From: Salvator merianae
Taxonomy: Eukaryota; Chordata; Lepidosauria; Squamata; Teiidae
Direction of reading: 5' to 3'
Assembly (NCBI GenBank): GCA_003586115.2
Contig: QVOM02000126.1
Span: 60,206,456-60,270,455 of the forward strand
DNA length: 64,000 nucleotides
Positions 1-12,759 of the stretch are shown here, in pieces (position 1 is the first letter of the stretch; each line of letters starts with the position of its first letter). The position numbers were made by a program, and so were the translations under genes. Below the pieces are notes generated by a model that was given only the letters and a program-made list of their open reading frames with translations, ran no database searches and was not told where the DNA came from.

Positions 1-666
1 AGTAAGGTGACTTGATCTGTATGCATATATGCACATGTTATTTTAAAACAAAATTAATGTAACAGACACTTCCCACTGATTACTGTGTGTTTTCTTTCTA
101 AAATCAGTTCCGATGTTTGATTTTAGCAAACTTAGCTTTATGCATACTTTGTGAGGAGAATGCTGTCTAGTAATTATATTTAATTGCATGCTTCTGCTCC
201 CTTACTTTTCCTCAAGGGACAGCCTCACTAAGCCCTGATCCTTTTTTTCAGCACTTTCAAATATCTATCACGTCCTTCCTCTTTGCCAATAAATCAGTTT
301 TGAAAGTGCTTAATCATCTTTGTTGTTTTCCTCATAGTGCCTTTACAGATGTATCATGCACACAGTTGAGATCTCTTTCTGCCATATGGTCTGGGGATAT
401 TTATTCCCAGAATGGTGGTACAAAATCAGAAGAGTGTTTATGATTAGTTGCATGATAGCATGTAACTGAAGGCTTACTTTGCCCTTTCCTCATTTTGCTC
501 CTGATTAATTTGGAAGAAGCCATCTTCCATTAATCCAAGGATGGGGAATCTCTATGTACTGTATTCTTAGTGCTCTGATGCTAGCTATGTATTTTACCAT
601 GCCATCTGACCTTACTGTGGATGGACAGGTTGCAAAGGTGTAAGAGCTTACCAGTTATGGTATGAG
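1..666. other. Unrecognised AT-rich spacer
   Basis: No gene, RNA or repeat family was recognised. The sequence is AT-rich with stop codons in all frames. Confidence 0.6.
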
Positions 667-710
<44 letters not shown>

Positions 711-731
711 CATCCATCCATCCATCCATCC
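667..731. repeat. Compound microsatellite (TATC)n then (CATC)n
   Basis: About eleven TATC units run directly into about five CATC units, with no interruption at the junction. The switch from T to C in the unit looks like a point change that was then expanded. Confidence 0.97.
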
Positions 732-799
732 TTGTTGTTGGTCATGTGACCATATATGTGCAGAGCTGTACCATGCATGTCAGACCCAGCAATTTTCTC

Positions 800-1330
800 T
801 GAATGCTTAAATTAGTCAGATTGCTAAATCTCTGGGACAAACAGAGAATACACAGCACATGTTACTCTGCACCATGCTGGGGCCATCTTGGGCCAGAACA
901 AAAGTTCCCAGCCTCTGCAGTTGCCAGCCAGGGCTGTTTTGGTGTCCAAAAACAGTGCACTTCCAGCCCCACTTCTGGGAGACTAGATCAGCCTACTTGG
1001 TGCCATCTACACACTGTCAATTGGTCAGACCCACCACTGTTGGACACTTTGAAGACCACTTTCAAGAGGTCTCCCATTGGAGTGGCTATGGTGCTGTTTT
1101 CATGCCATCCACCACTCAAACACCTCATCCTACGGGAAGTGTGGCCTCCTGATAGACTGGTCCACAGTGCGGATGTTCCACCAGGGCTTTTGAGCTGGCC
1201 TTCCAGCCCAGTGCACAGGCCATAACAGCCCAGATTAGGAAAGGCCAGGCCATACACAGAGTCTGCCTCTGAGATAATTCCACGTGTGAGTTGCTTATTG
1301 CTCCAAATAAGTATCACAGGAGAATGAACA
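800..1330 (+). mobile_element. MITE-like repeat, family 3
   Basis: This block can be aligned by eye to 28,200-28,630 on the same strand and to 15,900-16,335 on the opposite strand. Shared landmarks are 'ggccagaacaaaagttccca', 'gagtggctatggtgctgttt' and 'agactggtccacagtgcgga'. Short reading frames on both strands (140, 97 and 109 codons) look like chance frames in GC-richer repeat sequence. I could not fix termini or target duplications. A non-autonomous DNA transposon is the best guess. Confidence 0.55.
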
Positions 1331-2169
1331 AGAGCGACTGGTCCTCTTCACTCCCTGTTGCTCTTTGCTTTGCATGACAAAGGACTTCTATATAGAGCAG
1401 CTTAAAGCTTTCTACATGCTGAATACAGGTAGGAACCACTGCGTGGGAGATAAAAAAGGGAGTGGAAATCTTTTCTCTTCCTTCTTACTAATTTGGCCAG
1501 AGAATTCACAGACCAACAGCAGATTCAGGAGTACTTCTCAGCTTTTAAATGACGGGTTGACCTGTTCTTTCCCCACTCCTCCTCTCAATGCCCTTGACTA
1601 GTGTGGCTTAGCTATTGGAGAGCTTTCTCCTTTGGCCTGAAGCCTTCTTATAGCTGAATTTTGTTGGAAGTCTTGAGTGACTTTGCAAGTTCTGGGCTTT
1701 GGTGGTGGCAGTAGGCTGCCCTGCTTCTGCTCCATCCAGGCTACTGGGGACCATCTGGACTTGCTCTGATCAAAACCAGCAGGCCTAGCTATCCCAGACC
1801 CTCTAGTTCAGATCACAGCAAGGTAGTGCAGCAAGGCCCAGAGGTCTTTATCTACTCTCATCTCTTTGCCTTTTAGATTTCCAGGCAATCAACCTGTCAT
1901 TCTTCAAAGAGAAGGAAGGAAGCAGCTCTGATAAAGGGGGATAGTTAAATAATACAGCCTGAGACTGTTAGACTAGCCACAGTGATGCCATCTTGTCATC
2001 TGAACACAGCCATGCACATAGTTTGCACTTAAAATCTCCACTACAGCAGCAGAACACCTGAGCATCTTTTCTCAGCCACAAATCTATTATGCTTTGCCTG
2101 CATAATAATAAATCTCTTGACATTTTCTAGAAATGTTGTAATCCTCAGTCCCCATCTATTCTCCATCTA
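1331..2169. other. Unrecognised spacer
   Basis: No coding region or recognisable repeat was seen. A 78-codon frame at 1365-1601 has no conserved features. Confidence 0.5.
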
Positions 2170-2517
2170 GGGATCTGTTTACACTTGCCATACCAAATGG
2201 TGAGGTGGTCATCTACACTACAAGGGCTGGAACAGCCCTGAATCTGGCTTCCAGTATTCACACTGTGGTGTGGATGCCAGCCCACCCACCACGACAATGG
2301 CTGTGGAAATGTCCAGCCACTGCTATGGCTACCAGGGATGTAGCATGCAACTGCCCAGCTGCAGTCAGGCTGTGGCCTGCAGCAATTTAGCTGTCCACAG
2401 CTAGTAGTGTTTGGGAGTGACTGCAGACACCCCTGAACACTGAGACCTCCACAGAATGTGGACACACTTTGCTAGTGAGCATCCAGATGCTCACAAGCAA
2501 CAAAGTGTGAACAGCCC
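2170..2517. mobile_element. Harbinger-type MITE (copy 1)
   Basis: The left end reads 'gggatctgtttacacttgcc'. The right end, reverse-complemented, reads 'gggctgttcacactttgttg'. These are the termini shared by the copies near 27.0, 37.4, 46.0, 47.1, 51.1, 56.9, 58.3 and 63.6 kb. Internal landmarks such as 'gtgtggatgccagcc' and 'tgagcatccagatgctcac' recur at 51.1-51.4 kb. The flanks do not show a matching 3-bp duplication, so the ends may have mutated. There is no coding capacity; movement would have depended on transposase supplied in trans. Confidence 0.7.
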
Positions 2518-3668
2518 TTTGATTCTGTTTTCCATTCCACTTATCAACTGCATCACCTCCCAGGACACACATGAACACTAAATGTCCCCTGCATTCTGTT
2601 CCCTTCCTCTTCAGTATTTCCCTTTCAGTTTGCTACATTGTACTGCTCATTAGGTCAAGCATAATTCCCATGCCATTCCCTGAGCGTGGGCTGCTCCAGT
2701 CACAATGTGGATGACTGGAACAGTTCACACAGTGCAGGAAGCCTAGCGCCATTTTGCCTGGCCCTGGAAATAGCCTTGAAACGAACTATTTGTGGCACAT
2801 GACCTAAATCCTCCCAGCCTGCATGTTTGGAGGCTGAAGATCTTTCATTCCCTAGGATCTGAAGAAGGATGGGATGAGGCTGTGGCAGTGTGGGTGGCCC
2901 CTGGTGCATGACGCCCCACCTCACTTCACCCCATTCTATTCTTGTCCTGAATCAAGCGATCTGGGGCAAGACCACCCTTTGCATTGCACTCTAAGGCACA
3001 CAGTGCGGAAGCTGCCCGAGTCTTTGCAGTTTTCCTTGCAATTCACTCTTTCTTTCTCTGATAATCCAATTGCCTGAGCTATTCTGTGGCTTTGATTCCA
3101 TCTATCTTGGGTTTTTTTTTCCCCTCATACTTCACTGACTTTGTGGATGCCTAGATGCCTGAGGTTCTGCTGTGCTCAACCAGTGCTCTAGTCCTGTGCT
3201 TTTTCATGGTGTGCTTGTCTGTCTGGAAGCATGCCTCCAAACCATTCTACAGTTCAAACTATTGAGTGGGGTTTGCATGAGCACAATCAACAATTCCATA
3301 GCATGGAATTCAAATACAGAGGAATAACATTGTGAATCTACAGAAGAAAAAGTAGAATGTTTATTCAATATTCATTTCACCATATCAGTTGTGTATTCAG
3401 ACCATATTCTGGAAACCATATGTATCCAGAAGCAAAGCACTGATGCTTCTTGCCAATCACACAATGGATCATGTAAGAATCCTCAAAGGTAATGGGGCTT
3501 GTAAGTTCAGAAAGAAAGGCAATGCTTCTGGATGGACGTGTACAGGGACACTGTCCTATGCTGGGCATCTGAATATTTGCATAAGTTCTGCCTTCCTGGA
3601 ACAGGTGATCACATAAACTCTCAACAGTCAGTCCTGTAGCAGATCTGTGATAATCACTTACTCCACTT
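2518..3668. other. Unrecognised spacer with possible MITE debris
   Basis: The part from about 2690 to 3020 is GC-richer and looks like old MITE debris (for example 'ttcacacagtgcaggaagcc'), but I could not align it with confidence. No gene was seen. Confidence 0.4.
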
Positions 3669-3794
3669 GGGCTGCATCCAGGTGTCACTTATTCCATTTT
3701 ATTTGAATGTTCTGGAATAATGCATGGATATTCTGGAAAATCCATGCTTTATCCTGGAATAACCAATATAATGGAATAAGTAAGTGATGCTTCC
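3669..3794. mobile_element. Short foldback element (copy 1)
   Basis: It starts 'gggctgcatccaggtgtcac' and ends in sequence complementary to its own start ('ggaataagtaagtgatgctt'). The middle holds inverted pieces such as 'tattctggaaaatccatgct'. It matches the foldback copies at 35,064-35,147 and 55,187-55,301. This copy has an eroded right arm. It is a non-coding palindromic MITE of uncertain superfamily. Confidence 0.65.
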
Positions 3795-4545
3795 TTTACC
3801 CTGTCAATAAATATCTGTGAAGAGATACTTTAGATTAGATAGTAGAAAAAACCCAAGGGATTCTTGAAAATGCCCTGTGCAGATACACATGTACTCAGAA
3901 TATTTTTGCTAAAATGAACTCTGAACAAGAAGTAACATTCACAACTCTTATCTATTAACCTGTGTCCATCAATAGCTCTCTCCTCCCCACCTTTGCTTAA
4001 CTGTGGTAAGACAGATGTCCATGCCAATTTGCTGTCAAAATTCCTTCCCCTTGCCTTTGTCCTTTCTAGGAACGTGAGGAATCCCCTGCCACTCCTTGGC
4101 AATGTCCCATATTCACAGACCTTCCTCATTTTTCCTCCGAGATATTAATCATCAGGCCCCCGAACGGCATTCTTGCTCACTGCGTAGCACAGTACTTGCT
4201 CAAGCTGGCATGCTCAAAAGACGGCTGCTAATCCCTCAGTAATTTTATCAAGCATTCCTGAGAAAAATTCAAAGGCTCACGAAGCATATGATCAAAGTTG
4301 GCACTGGGTTGTGAAAACAACTGGCATACACATAACATACACATAAGCTGCTTGAGTCTGCTGCACAGATTCCATATACTAAGAGGACAGAATGTATAAT
4401 AGTTGATACAAGCTCTTGATGCCTATAACACCTTAAACAAAATCCCAGCCCCCTGACTCAGTATAGCATAGTGCCTCCAGGCATGTTAAAAAAGCCAGCA
4501 TCCAATCACATGGAGGTCTTAGCCAGCTGACAGGCCTGACCCTAT
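3795..4545. other. Unrecognised spacer
   Basis: No gene or repeat family was recognised. A minus-strand frame of 99 codons at 3830-4129 shows no motif. Confidence 0.5.
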
Positions 4546-4780
4546 GGCAGGATCTGCACAGTATGTTTATGGTGCTTTGAATACAACATGGGGACACAGT
4601 TTCTGCATGGCACTGCCCCCCCTCGCTGTGCATTTTGATGCGCAAGAAGAGTGCAGCATCCACACAGATGCTGAATTCTTCCCCCACCATGACAACACAA
4701 GCACTCTTACAGTTTTTCAACTGCAGGGTAGTTTGAAGACCTCTTGGAGAGCTTTGGCCAGTGACAGCTCGTCACTTTAA
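4546..4780 (+). mobile_element. MITE-like repeat, family 2 (copy 1)
   Basis: It begins 'ggcaggatctgcacagtatg' and aligns along most of its length with 19,490-19,775 and 10,717-10,975. Shared landmarks include 'tgcagcatccacacagatgc'. It has no coding capacity. The GC-rich, low-CpG, many-copy character suggests a non-autonomous DNA transposon; no target duplication was identified. Confidence 0.55.
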
Positions 4781-5737
4781 GCATGGGTGTTTGTATGTCG
4801 CTGGAAGGGGAAATCACTGGCCACAAAAAATATCCCTTCTGGGCAGGTCTTGCAGTGGCCTTTTGCAGAAAAACACAGATCCCACAGTCAGCGATCTCTC
4901 CTTACAGCGACATGCGAACACCTGTGCTTAAAGTGATGAGCCGTCATTGGCTTTGCCTCACTCTCCTCTTGTGGTGGTGGCCGTCATATTCAAGGGGATT
5001 TTCTGGTCCTCTCAGGGGCTTTCCTTGTATTCAAGCACAGGAAACGGCCCATGGCCCATTTTCTGGAAAAAAAAAAAAATCTATAAAACTTACATCAGAA
5101 CTGAAGGTGAGGATTCCCTTGCTTCAATTCATAAGGGTCTGCAGGGTCACTATCTGTCAAGATCAAATTCAGGAATACTCTGGATGTGACAGTAGGGGGA
5201 GACAGAACCCCCTTCACCTGTCATGATGGATGGGTGGCATCCAGACCACACATCACCACATTAAGAACAAGGCTACTTATGTGGCACTAATCCTAATATC
5301 AAAGGCGTGAGTGGAATGCCTAAAGTGCTCCATTCCCTCCCTCTGCATATCCTGCCTATGCTTGAGCACAAGTCACGTATACCAAGGCCTGTGCTGTCAC
5401 AATGGCAAATCAAGAGAACACCTTTTCACCCAGAAATGGTGTTGCAGGACTCTGATATGGGATGAAGCCCCGCCTTCATGCCAGGACAATCAGATGGCAT
5501 TTCCCAACAGCATTTGGAGAATCCAACAGTATTCAACTAACCAGTCTTTGTAAGTATAACAAAACAAAAGCCCCACAGACTGTGTGGGTTGCGGTTGTGT
5601 TTTTTGAAGAGTTCAACAACAAAAAGTATGCCACCCATGTTCCAAGATACAGTGACAAACAAAACCAGCTCCGATACGTTTTTGATAAGGCTCAAATAGT
5701 TTAGTAGTTAGGAAATAAAAGAACAGATTCTCTTAAG
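4781..5737. other. Unrecognised spacer
   Basis: Overlapping plus-strand frames at 4783-5226 and 4947-5189 show no conserved motif and run through a run of 13 A at about 5068. There are no splice or promoter signals I would defend. Confidence 0.5.
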
Positions 5738-6030
5738 GATAAGTTACTGGTTGAAGAAAATAAACCAAATAGTAGGAATGAATGAGTGTATCTCACAGAG
5801 GAGAGATGTGGCAGTTGAGATCTCTGAAAAATCTATTCTGAGTCTGGTACATCTTCACTTCTTCATGAATGATCTAGAATAAAGGTGAGTGAAGAGATGG
5901 GCAAATTTGCTGATGGCATCCATTACAGTGGTCAGAACAAAAAGGATGACCAAGAGCCCCAAAACTGGATGAATGGGCCTCAAAATTCATATACAAGTGT
6001 GTATGGCTCACAGGCAATGTTAAGAGCCCA
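5738..6030 (+). pseudogene. CR1 LINE reverse-transcriptase remnant
   Basis: In shifting plus-strand frames this stretch follows the CR1 reverse-transcriptase core. 'FFMNDLE' lies just upstream of 'MGKFADG', which corresponds to the catalytic FADD box, followed by 'LDEWASK', the usual L(G/D)EWA(T/S)K segment. The second catalytic aspartate is replaced by glycine (FADG). Several stops and frameshifts break the frame, so it is an old fragment of perhaps 100 codons with neither the 5' endonuclease nor the 3' end. The element would have encoded an endonuclease/reverse transcriptase for target-primed retrotransposition. The family call rests on motif order and agreement with the two minus-strand CR1 copies at 38-39 and 47-50 kb. 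Confidence 0.75.
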
Positions 6031-7072
6031 TTCCATCTTTTGTTTGGTCCTTTTAATTAGATTACTTAGGATTGAGGTTATCTGTGGCAATCCCAACATA
6101 GCCCTACTATAAAGAGGTAAAATCCTGCTTTATGCTGTTCTGGGAAAACCCAACTCTCATTGTGCGTTTTCCTGGATTAGCACAAAAACCTTCCTGTCTG
6201 GTAGTTCCTGTCTGGCAGCGTGATCCTTCTGAAGAAAATATCCCTCTGTACATGCGCACAGCCAAATCTGAGGCAAAATGGCCACCGAGTCTGTGCAGGG
6301 GCCAGCATGCATGCACTTCTAGGTATTGCACACCATTAAAATACCCATATGTGCAAGTCATGCCAGTGCAGAATCAGCTGTACAGGCAACAAACAATTAT
6401 TCCAGAGAAGCTTTACTTCTGAATATTGCTAAAAAGTGGGATTTTCTGGTGATATCTGGAGGTAGCCTACATTTCAGATGACGGATTCTTTCAGAGCTCT
6501 GTTCTTTGTAATACGGATACTATGCCTAGGTGCCACAGAAATGAATAAAATAACTCTAAACTTCTGTAAAACTACCTTACCTCCTAGAGAATCCTCTGGA
6601 GGTTGAATGGTTTTCCTCCCAGAGCACAAATTTGTGAACAAGGTGTTTTTAAGATCACCTGATGTGATGTCTTAAAATTTGTCAGTATTATGCACCTAAG
6701 AAAATATGAGAATGCCTTAAAAGCATGTACTTTTAAAGACTTCTTATTTAGAAAAAATAAAATAAAGTGTTGCTTTTATACCAGGATCCAAACTTATTGA
6801 TCCTATAGGATTCAATAAGGATCACATACAATTACAATGAAGGAGAACAAATTAGTTTGAGAGATATTTAGCTGCCTCCCAAACAATAGTGGCCTCTTCA
6901 CAGAAAGGATAGCTCTGTTCTACTGCAGATTAAGAAGAGTGCTACATAACATTTGTAGGCTGCCCATTCCCCCTATCCATTAATATTGGAGCTGGGAGTT
7001 CTCTGGCTGTAGTCTTCATCGCTCAGAGTGGCTGCCTCTATTGCTAAGATTGCATCCAGGGAAACCCTAGAA
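6031..7072. other. Unrecognised spacer
   Basis: No gene was seen. Two frames on opposite strands at 6107-6422 overlap and look like chance frames. Confidence 0.5.
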
Positions 7073-7412
7073 GGAATGTGCACAAACAAAATTCATGTTT
7101 TCATTTTGCTGACAAAGCAAAAAAACATATTTTCACTTCATCAGTGAATTGCAACAGCGAACCCCCCCCCCCTCGCTTTTTGCATTTGTTTTCACAGTTT
7201 ATGTGTTGTTTTTCCCATTGAAAAATGCCCTTTTCATGGGGAGGGGGAACAGCAAAAACACAAATATTCAACTGAATCCTTTGTTTTCACGAAGCAGGTG
7301 ACTGGTTCATTTAAATTGAGGTCTGGAAATTCAAAATCCCGCATTTTCAATTCAGTGCAAATATTTGATCAGATTTGCAAACCAAACGTAATTTTGCAAA
7401 TCTCTAATCCCT
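7073..7412. mobile_element. Degenerate hAT-like MITE
   Basis: The left end 'aggaatgtgcacaaac' and the right end 'gcaaatctctaatccct' resemble the 'tagggatgtgca' termini of the element at 31,439-31,802. The interior shares AT-rich text such as 'cccattgaaaaatgcccttt' with that element. I could not see an 8-bp duplication. It carries a C10 run near 7160. Confidence 0.45.
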
Positions 7413-7574
7413 AGCTTTGAGATTTATGAGCAAGGGAGGTCATGAAACACCGGAAGTGTTCCTGTGGGCCATTTCCTATGTTCAAGGAGGCTGCTAAGGA
7501 AGCAGCTAGGTCTTCTCAAGCAACTGTGGCAGTGCAGTGGCATCAGGGCCACTGAAGAGCAGGAGAAAACACTC

Positions 7575-7860
7575 ACGGTGGCGCAGAAGGCTAAGGCACT
7601 GATCTTTCAATAGGAGGATTGGAGTTCAAGGCCCCTGTCTGCCGTGTAGAGGGGATGAGTGCCCCCTACTGGCCTCTAGCTCCAGCCAACCTAGCTGTTC
7701 GAAAGCAAGTAATTGCAAGTAGATGAATAGGGAGCATCACATTGTGTGATGCGGAAGATAGATAGATGTAAGCCTTCGGGTGAAAAATAACCTTGTAAAC
7801 CGCTTTGAGTCAGCTTCGGCCGAGAAAAGTGGGGTATAAAAACCAAGTTCTCCTTCTTCT
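7575..7860 (+). mobile_element. tRNA-derived SINE
   Basis: The head looks like a tRNA polymerase III promoter: an A box at 7579-7590 ('tggcgcagaagg') and a B box near 7622-7632 ('gagttcaaggc'). The body contains 'gttcgaaagcaagtaattgc' followed by 'aagtagatgaatagg', a central block I associate with lizard SINEs. The 3' part 'aaaccgctttgagtcagctt' with 'gtggggtataaaaacc' is the LINE-type tail, ending in TTC repeats. Length is about 285 bp and it appears full length. It would have been transcribed by polymerase III and mobilised by a partner LINE. The exact family name (Sauria or ACA type) is uncertain. Confidence 0.85.
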
Positions 7861-10650
7861 CTGAGCTCTTCCTCCTACTCTGCCATTCAAGGATCATAAG
7901 GGGCACTTATGGTGACATGATAGTGGGATGAGTGCATACCTGCCCAGCACACTGATGGCACAACCATTGCACCATAAAAGTCTCCTACAGATCTTGCCGG
8001 ATACCTTTTTCTCCTTTTTTCCTTCAGTCATATCACAGTTCTATTTGTTCTCTGCTTTCATGTTCATTAGCTGCCCATGGTAAGAGCAGGGGCCAAGATG
8101 CCTAGAGATCATTGTTATCAAACTTTTGGTGTGGTTAACTGGAGAAAGAAAGGAGGGACTGTCTGGGTATCTATCTTTGATGATTTTCCATCATCACCAA
8201 TTCATACCTAACCTTTTTGTGCCTTGATGTGCATTTTTTCTTTTTCTTCTTTTTAAACAGCATAGCACTTTCTGAGTTCTGTGCAGTGAATTCTGTTGCA
8301 AATGTAACATATTGTAAAAAAAAGTAAGTAAGAAAGAAAAACAACTTTTTTTACAAATCCATGAAAAAGCATTAAAGCTGTGCTTTATTTAATTCCAGCC
8401 GAAGTGAAGAATGCAGGAAGGGTGGAACTGCATCTTTCTGTTGTAGTAATTTTAGATTTTATTGTAATGCCTGCCATGCAGAGATTACTAAAGCAAGCTG
8501 TGAAAGGCCAAAGCCTGCCCTGTAACCCTAAAAAGGATGTTGCGTTTGGCCGTCTTCCAGGGTAGCAGGATGTGTGGCCTGGATTAGAAGACAGGAATAT
8601 TCCTCACATTCATTGCTTTTTAATGATGTCATGCTTTTTGCTAGCAGTTTCAAGCTTTTCTGCTTTCTCTTGCAGAAGCCTTTAACACTATCAAAACTTC
8701 CTGATTGGAAGGGGGGAAGGAAAAGATTTCAAAACACGACTGCCAGCATCCTATCTTTGCAATGATAAAAGTACAGGCACACGAATAGTCGCCGTTTATG
8801 GAAAAATATAGTTCTGCCTTTAAGGGCCTGGTTTGATGGTGCCAAAAGAACAAACTGAGTTGCAAAAAGGATGAAAGTGGTTCCTTGCAGCTCATAATTC
8901 CGTGCATCCATAAAATAGAAATCCTTCAAAAAGAAAGTAAAGGTTTTGTTTCTAGTGCAGAACAGAGTTTCCTAAATTCATTTTTAAAAAAAGGAGGAAG
9001 AATGTGGATGTTGTTTGAGAAGCATACAATGATTTGAGGACAAAATTAGGATTAATTCACAAAATATACATTGGCCACCCATCACTGCGACACTTGAACT
9101 CTGCCTGCCAAGCAGAAGAAATGCTATTCATTAGCAAATTACGTCCAGTGTAATAAGAGACCAAAGCACAGTCCAGAGCTGAAATATGTTCCAGGAATGG
9201 CTGTCAGAGTTTTTAATTATGCTATTAAAGTGCTTTTCCAAAGAAACCTGGACTCTAAAATGACTCTAGGGTCATTTGAGTCACAGCTGCTTGAACCACA
9301 TTTTTGAGCCTTAAAGGATAAAATCAGTAAGGTAAGCATTTCCAGGTGCTGATCTAAAAGCAGTTCAGTTTTTCCAGCATTTGACTTCAAGAGCAGCTTT
9401 CTCAAGGCAAAAAGGCAAGAAAGCCCATGGTTCATGATGAGCTGGAAACTTAGAACAGCCTTCCTGAATCCAATACTCTTTAGGACTTGGTGAATTACAT
9501 AATCATCGGACCCAGCTAGGATTAATGGGACTCTTAGTCTGAAACAGCTGGAGGAAACCAAACTGGTGAAAAATGATCTAAATATAGATGCATTTGGATG
9601 ACCACACTGCATTCTTGCTTGCCACTTCCCTTAGTAGCACAGCAGGTTCTGGAGACCCCTGAATGAGAGCGTGCTAGGTAGCTTCCACATGGTCCATTTG
9701 GAACATGCTAGCTGATGTCAGGGTCATGGTACCTGCTCAATGGAGTGGTCCCTGGTAATCTATGTCTCTAGGGAAATACTCAGATCTCACCGGCCTTTAG
9801 ATTGGAGTGCTGCAATGGGAGATCTCTTTGAAGCACTCTCCAGAGTATTCCCAGACTACGGGCTGCTCCAGCAGTCTACTATGCAGGCAGCTGCAGCAGT
9901 CCAAGTGGCACATAGAGTCTGGCGTCATTTTCCAGACTTCAGAAACAGCACACTGCCAAAATCACCACAGCTTCCAACTTGGGAGACTAGGGAAAATTTG
10001 TTCCCAGGTTTCCAAAAAAAGGTCAGGATGGGGCTGCAGCTGAATGGACAGCCCTTAGCATGTGCCAATATGCTATGCTCTAGTCTTGGCCCAGGTTGAG
10101 TGACCAGACCAAGACTGTCCTCTGCGTTGCATGCCAAGGCCCACAGTATGGAAACTCCCCTAGAGACTAATAATGTTCTTTGGATTTCCATTTTTCGTGT
10201 AATAGAATGCAGTAGAAACAGAGAGGCACTTACAGTAAGTAGCGTAAGTGCCCAGCCCTAGTGCAGCTGGTCAAATGTGAGGGAAGATGTAAGTCGAGAG
10301 TCCAGCAAAACTGGATGTCTATAGTCTTCCCATCCCCTGTATATGGTAAAAGGATGGGCTACTCACCAATTTTAGAATTTTCTAGGGAAAGAAGAAAGGA
10401 CATTTGCCATACAGTATTAAGATTCTGACATTTGCGATAGTCTGATAATTACTCCTCATCCGTATCAGCAGAGTAGCTTTGTACCCCAGCCAAGTGAAAG
10501 TGTAGATGTATTATTTGTATGCAGTTAAAAATATGATCACGTAGTATGATTTTACTCACATGCAAAGGAAATATCCCTGCAGAAATCAGTTTAATACTAG
10601 ACTGCAACTCCACTTTCTACAAACTGCCTATATTTTCACCTGTACTGCTG
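7861..10650. other. Unrecognised spacer
   Basis: The longest frame is on the minus strand, 9217-9612 (131 codons). It is rich in Leu and Ser and has no motif I recognise, so I treat it as non-coding. From about 9650 to 10,190 the composition becomes GC-richer and resembles MITE family 3, but alignment by eye was weak. Confidence 0.45.
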
Positions 10651-10700
10651 AAGGAAGGGAGGGAGGGAGTGAAGGGAGGGAGGGAGTGAAGGGAGAGAGG
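10651..10700. repeat. Purine-rich (GGGA)n repeat
   Basis: Imperfect GGGA units are interrupted by two GTGAA blocks; all purine except for the two T bases. Confidence 0.9.
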
Positions 10701-10716
10701 ATTCTGAAATTCCCTC

Positions 10717-10975
10717 TAGCTGCACCTTTATGGCATCTTAAATGCACAGTGGGAGTTCAGTATCTGCATAACACTGCATCATCATTGCACATTCAATCTG
10801 GAGAAACGGTGCAGCATTCACTCACACACCACGCCTTTCCCCTGCTCTGTTGCTATAAGGGCTGTTATGGTGCTTTAACAGCAGAACAGTTTAAAGAGCT
10901 TTTCCTCTAGCACATGCAGCAGCATCCTGCTGCTGTCGCTGATGCCACTCAAGTGGACTTACGGTCCACTCAGGA
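10717..10975 (+). mobile_element. MITE-like repeat, family 2 (copy 2)
   Basis: It aligns with 19,490-19,775. Shared landmarks are 'ttatggcatcttaaatgcac', 'ggtgcagcattcactcacac' and 'agaacagtttaaagagcttt'. It ends near a short hairpin ('aagtggacttacggtccact'). No coding potential. Confidence 0.6.
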
Positions 10976-12759
10976 TGCAATCAGACAGGGTGTGTTCAAG
11001 TCATCCCTTCAGTAAAAAGTGTCCCATCGTCAGACACACAAAAAGTGCTTTCCACACAAGAAGTCCATATATGCGGCTGTGAAGCTGCCTATTTTGTCAC
11101 ATTGCTGCCTTCATTCATCTCCAGCTCAGGACATGTGGCCTCTGACAAAATTTGATATTCCTTGATTGGGCAGTAGTCTGCTTGCCTCTCCCTCTCTGTG
11201 ATTGATATCATGTTTGCAGAGGTCCCTTCCTGCTGCTCCTTGCTTTGGAAGTAAGGAACTTTGGATTTCTGTATATACAAAGAAGCGTATATATGCCTAT
11301 GGAGCTTTTGCCACACTGCAGCCTTTATGTTGTTCTCTTCCTCCTTTCACAGTGATGGTCTGATTCTTGACAGCTGGTGGGAATCTTGACAGATTTTTTT
11401 CCCCTTTCTTTTCCCTCCCCTCCTCCATCTCCAAAAGCAGGTTTGGCCATTATCCACTTCTCTCCCCCCCTCCCTCTCCCCATCTCACTTTCTCTCCTTC
11501 TCACACTTGCAAACACAAGCAGCTGAATCATGTTGCTGCTCCTGATCTATGTTCAAGCAAGCTGCCCCTGCTTTGGTCTATAAGTCAGATCCTTAAACTA
11601 AAGATCGGAGGATGGGGAGAGCAAAGATAAGAGATGGAAAGGGAAAACGAAATATGCTTGAGTTCAATTACAGAGGATGAGGGCAATGAGGTGTGTATAG
11701 AAGAACTGTATAAATAACGGAAGGGTGGAGGAGGAAAGAGAAGTTCAAATGGGGCTTCTGGCTGAAACATTAATGGTGAGGAAATTCTCAGCTGCCATTT
11801 GACAGGCACAGGAGGCATGCTTCCACCCCCATGGCAGGATGGGTGGCAAGAAAACCTCCTGCCACCATTTGATGGTCAGGGGAGACTTGTTCCCTTCCAT
11901 GGCATGATTGTCTGTACATCACAGCCAATACTGAGGCAGGGGGGAACAAGCCTCCTCTGCCCATCAAATAGAGGCTGGAAGTTGCATTGCTGCAATTTGA
12001 CAGGTAAGGGCATTCATTAGCAAACAGATAGCATGTTGCCCATTTAAGTGAAGTGATTGCTTCTCTTAAAATGAAAGCGAAAGGGTGTTATGCTTGAAGC
12101 ACCCATCCCCTTTCTGTGCAGAAACAGCCTATGTGTTAAATAATGTTGTGTATCCTGTAATTTCAAGGAAGGAGTCATAATTCCTGGGTGGCAAGAAAAG
12201 CATTCTGGAAAGCTTTCCTCTACCAACTCATAGAATCTTTGCCATAGGAGTTACACCAGACACAAGACTAGAACATCCTGTGGAGCTCTGATTCCAGCCT
12301 GGCAAAATATAACTCTTGGGGAGTACATTTTCTTATAGCCATCCTGAAACTGCTGCAACTTGCCCCAAGTTGATTGCAGACTCAGGAGCGAACAGATGGC
12401 TATGAATCTTCTCTCTCTCTCTTTCTCCATCTGTATTTAACTGTAGTGTACACCTCTATCTCATGCAGAACTACAACCCTTCTGATGAAGGAGTTCACAT
12501 TACATAACAGATAGGTTGTTAATTATTCTTTTATTGATGTTCAGGCTTGTTGCTGAGGAAAGATGCCTTTGAAATGTCGTTTTTCTTTTTTTTCCATTAC
12601 ACCAATGAAACAAGGGTAGAGTGAGCTAATGGTGTTAATGAGGTTGAATCCACATGGAAGCATGAATGATATACCTCTACAGAATGGTACTTTAAAAGTC
12701 AAACTGTATCATTTCAAAATCATGGCTAAGGAAGTTCTATCTAGGGGCCAGAAGGGTGA
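10976..12759. other. Unrecognised spacer
   Basis: Pyrimidine-rich stretches occur at about 11,390-11,510. Overlapping frames there are low complexity (Ser/Pro/Phe) and not genes. Confidence 0.5.

Noticed and set aside
7575..7650. tRNA gene
   Set aside because: Polymerase III boxes are present but the rest is SINE body with a LINE tail; no tRNA cloverleaf can be completed.
9217..9612. 131-codon minus-strand frame
   Set aside because: No domain, no signal peptide, no splice or promoter context; length is within chance for this much DNA.
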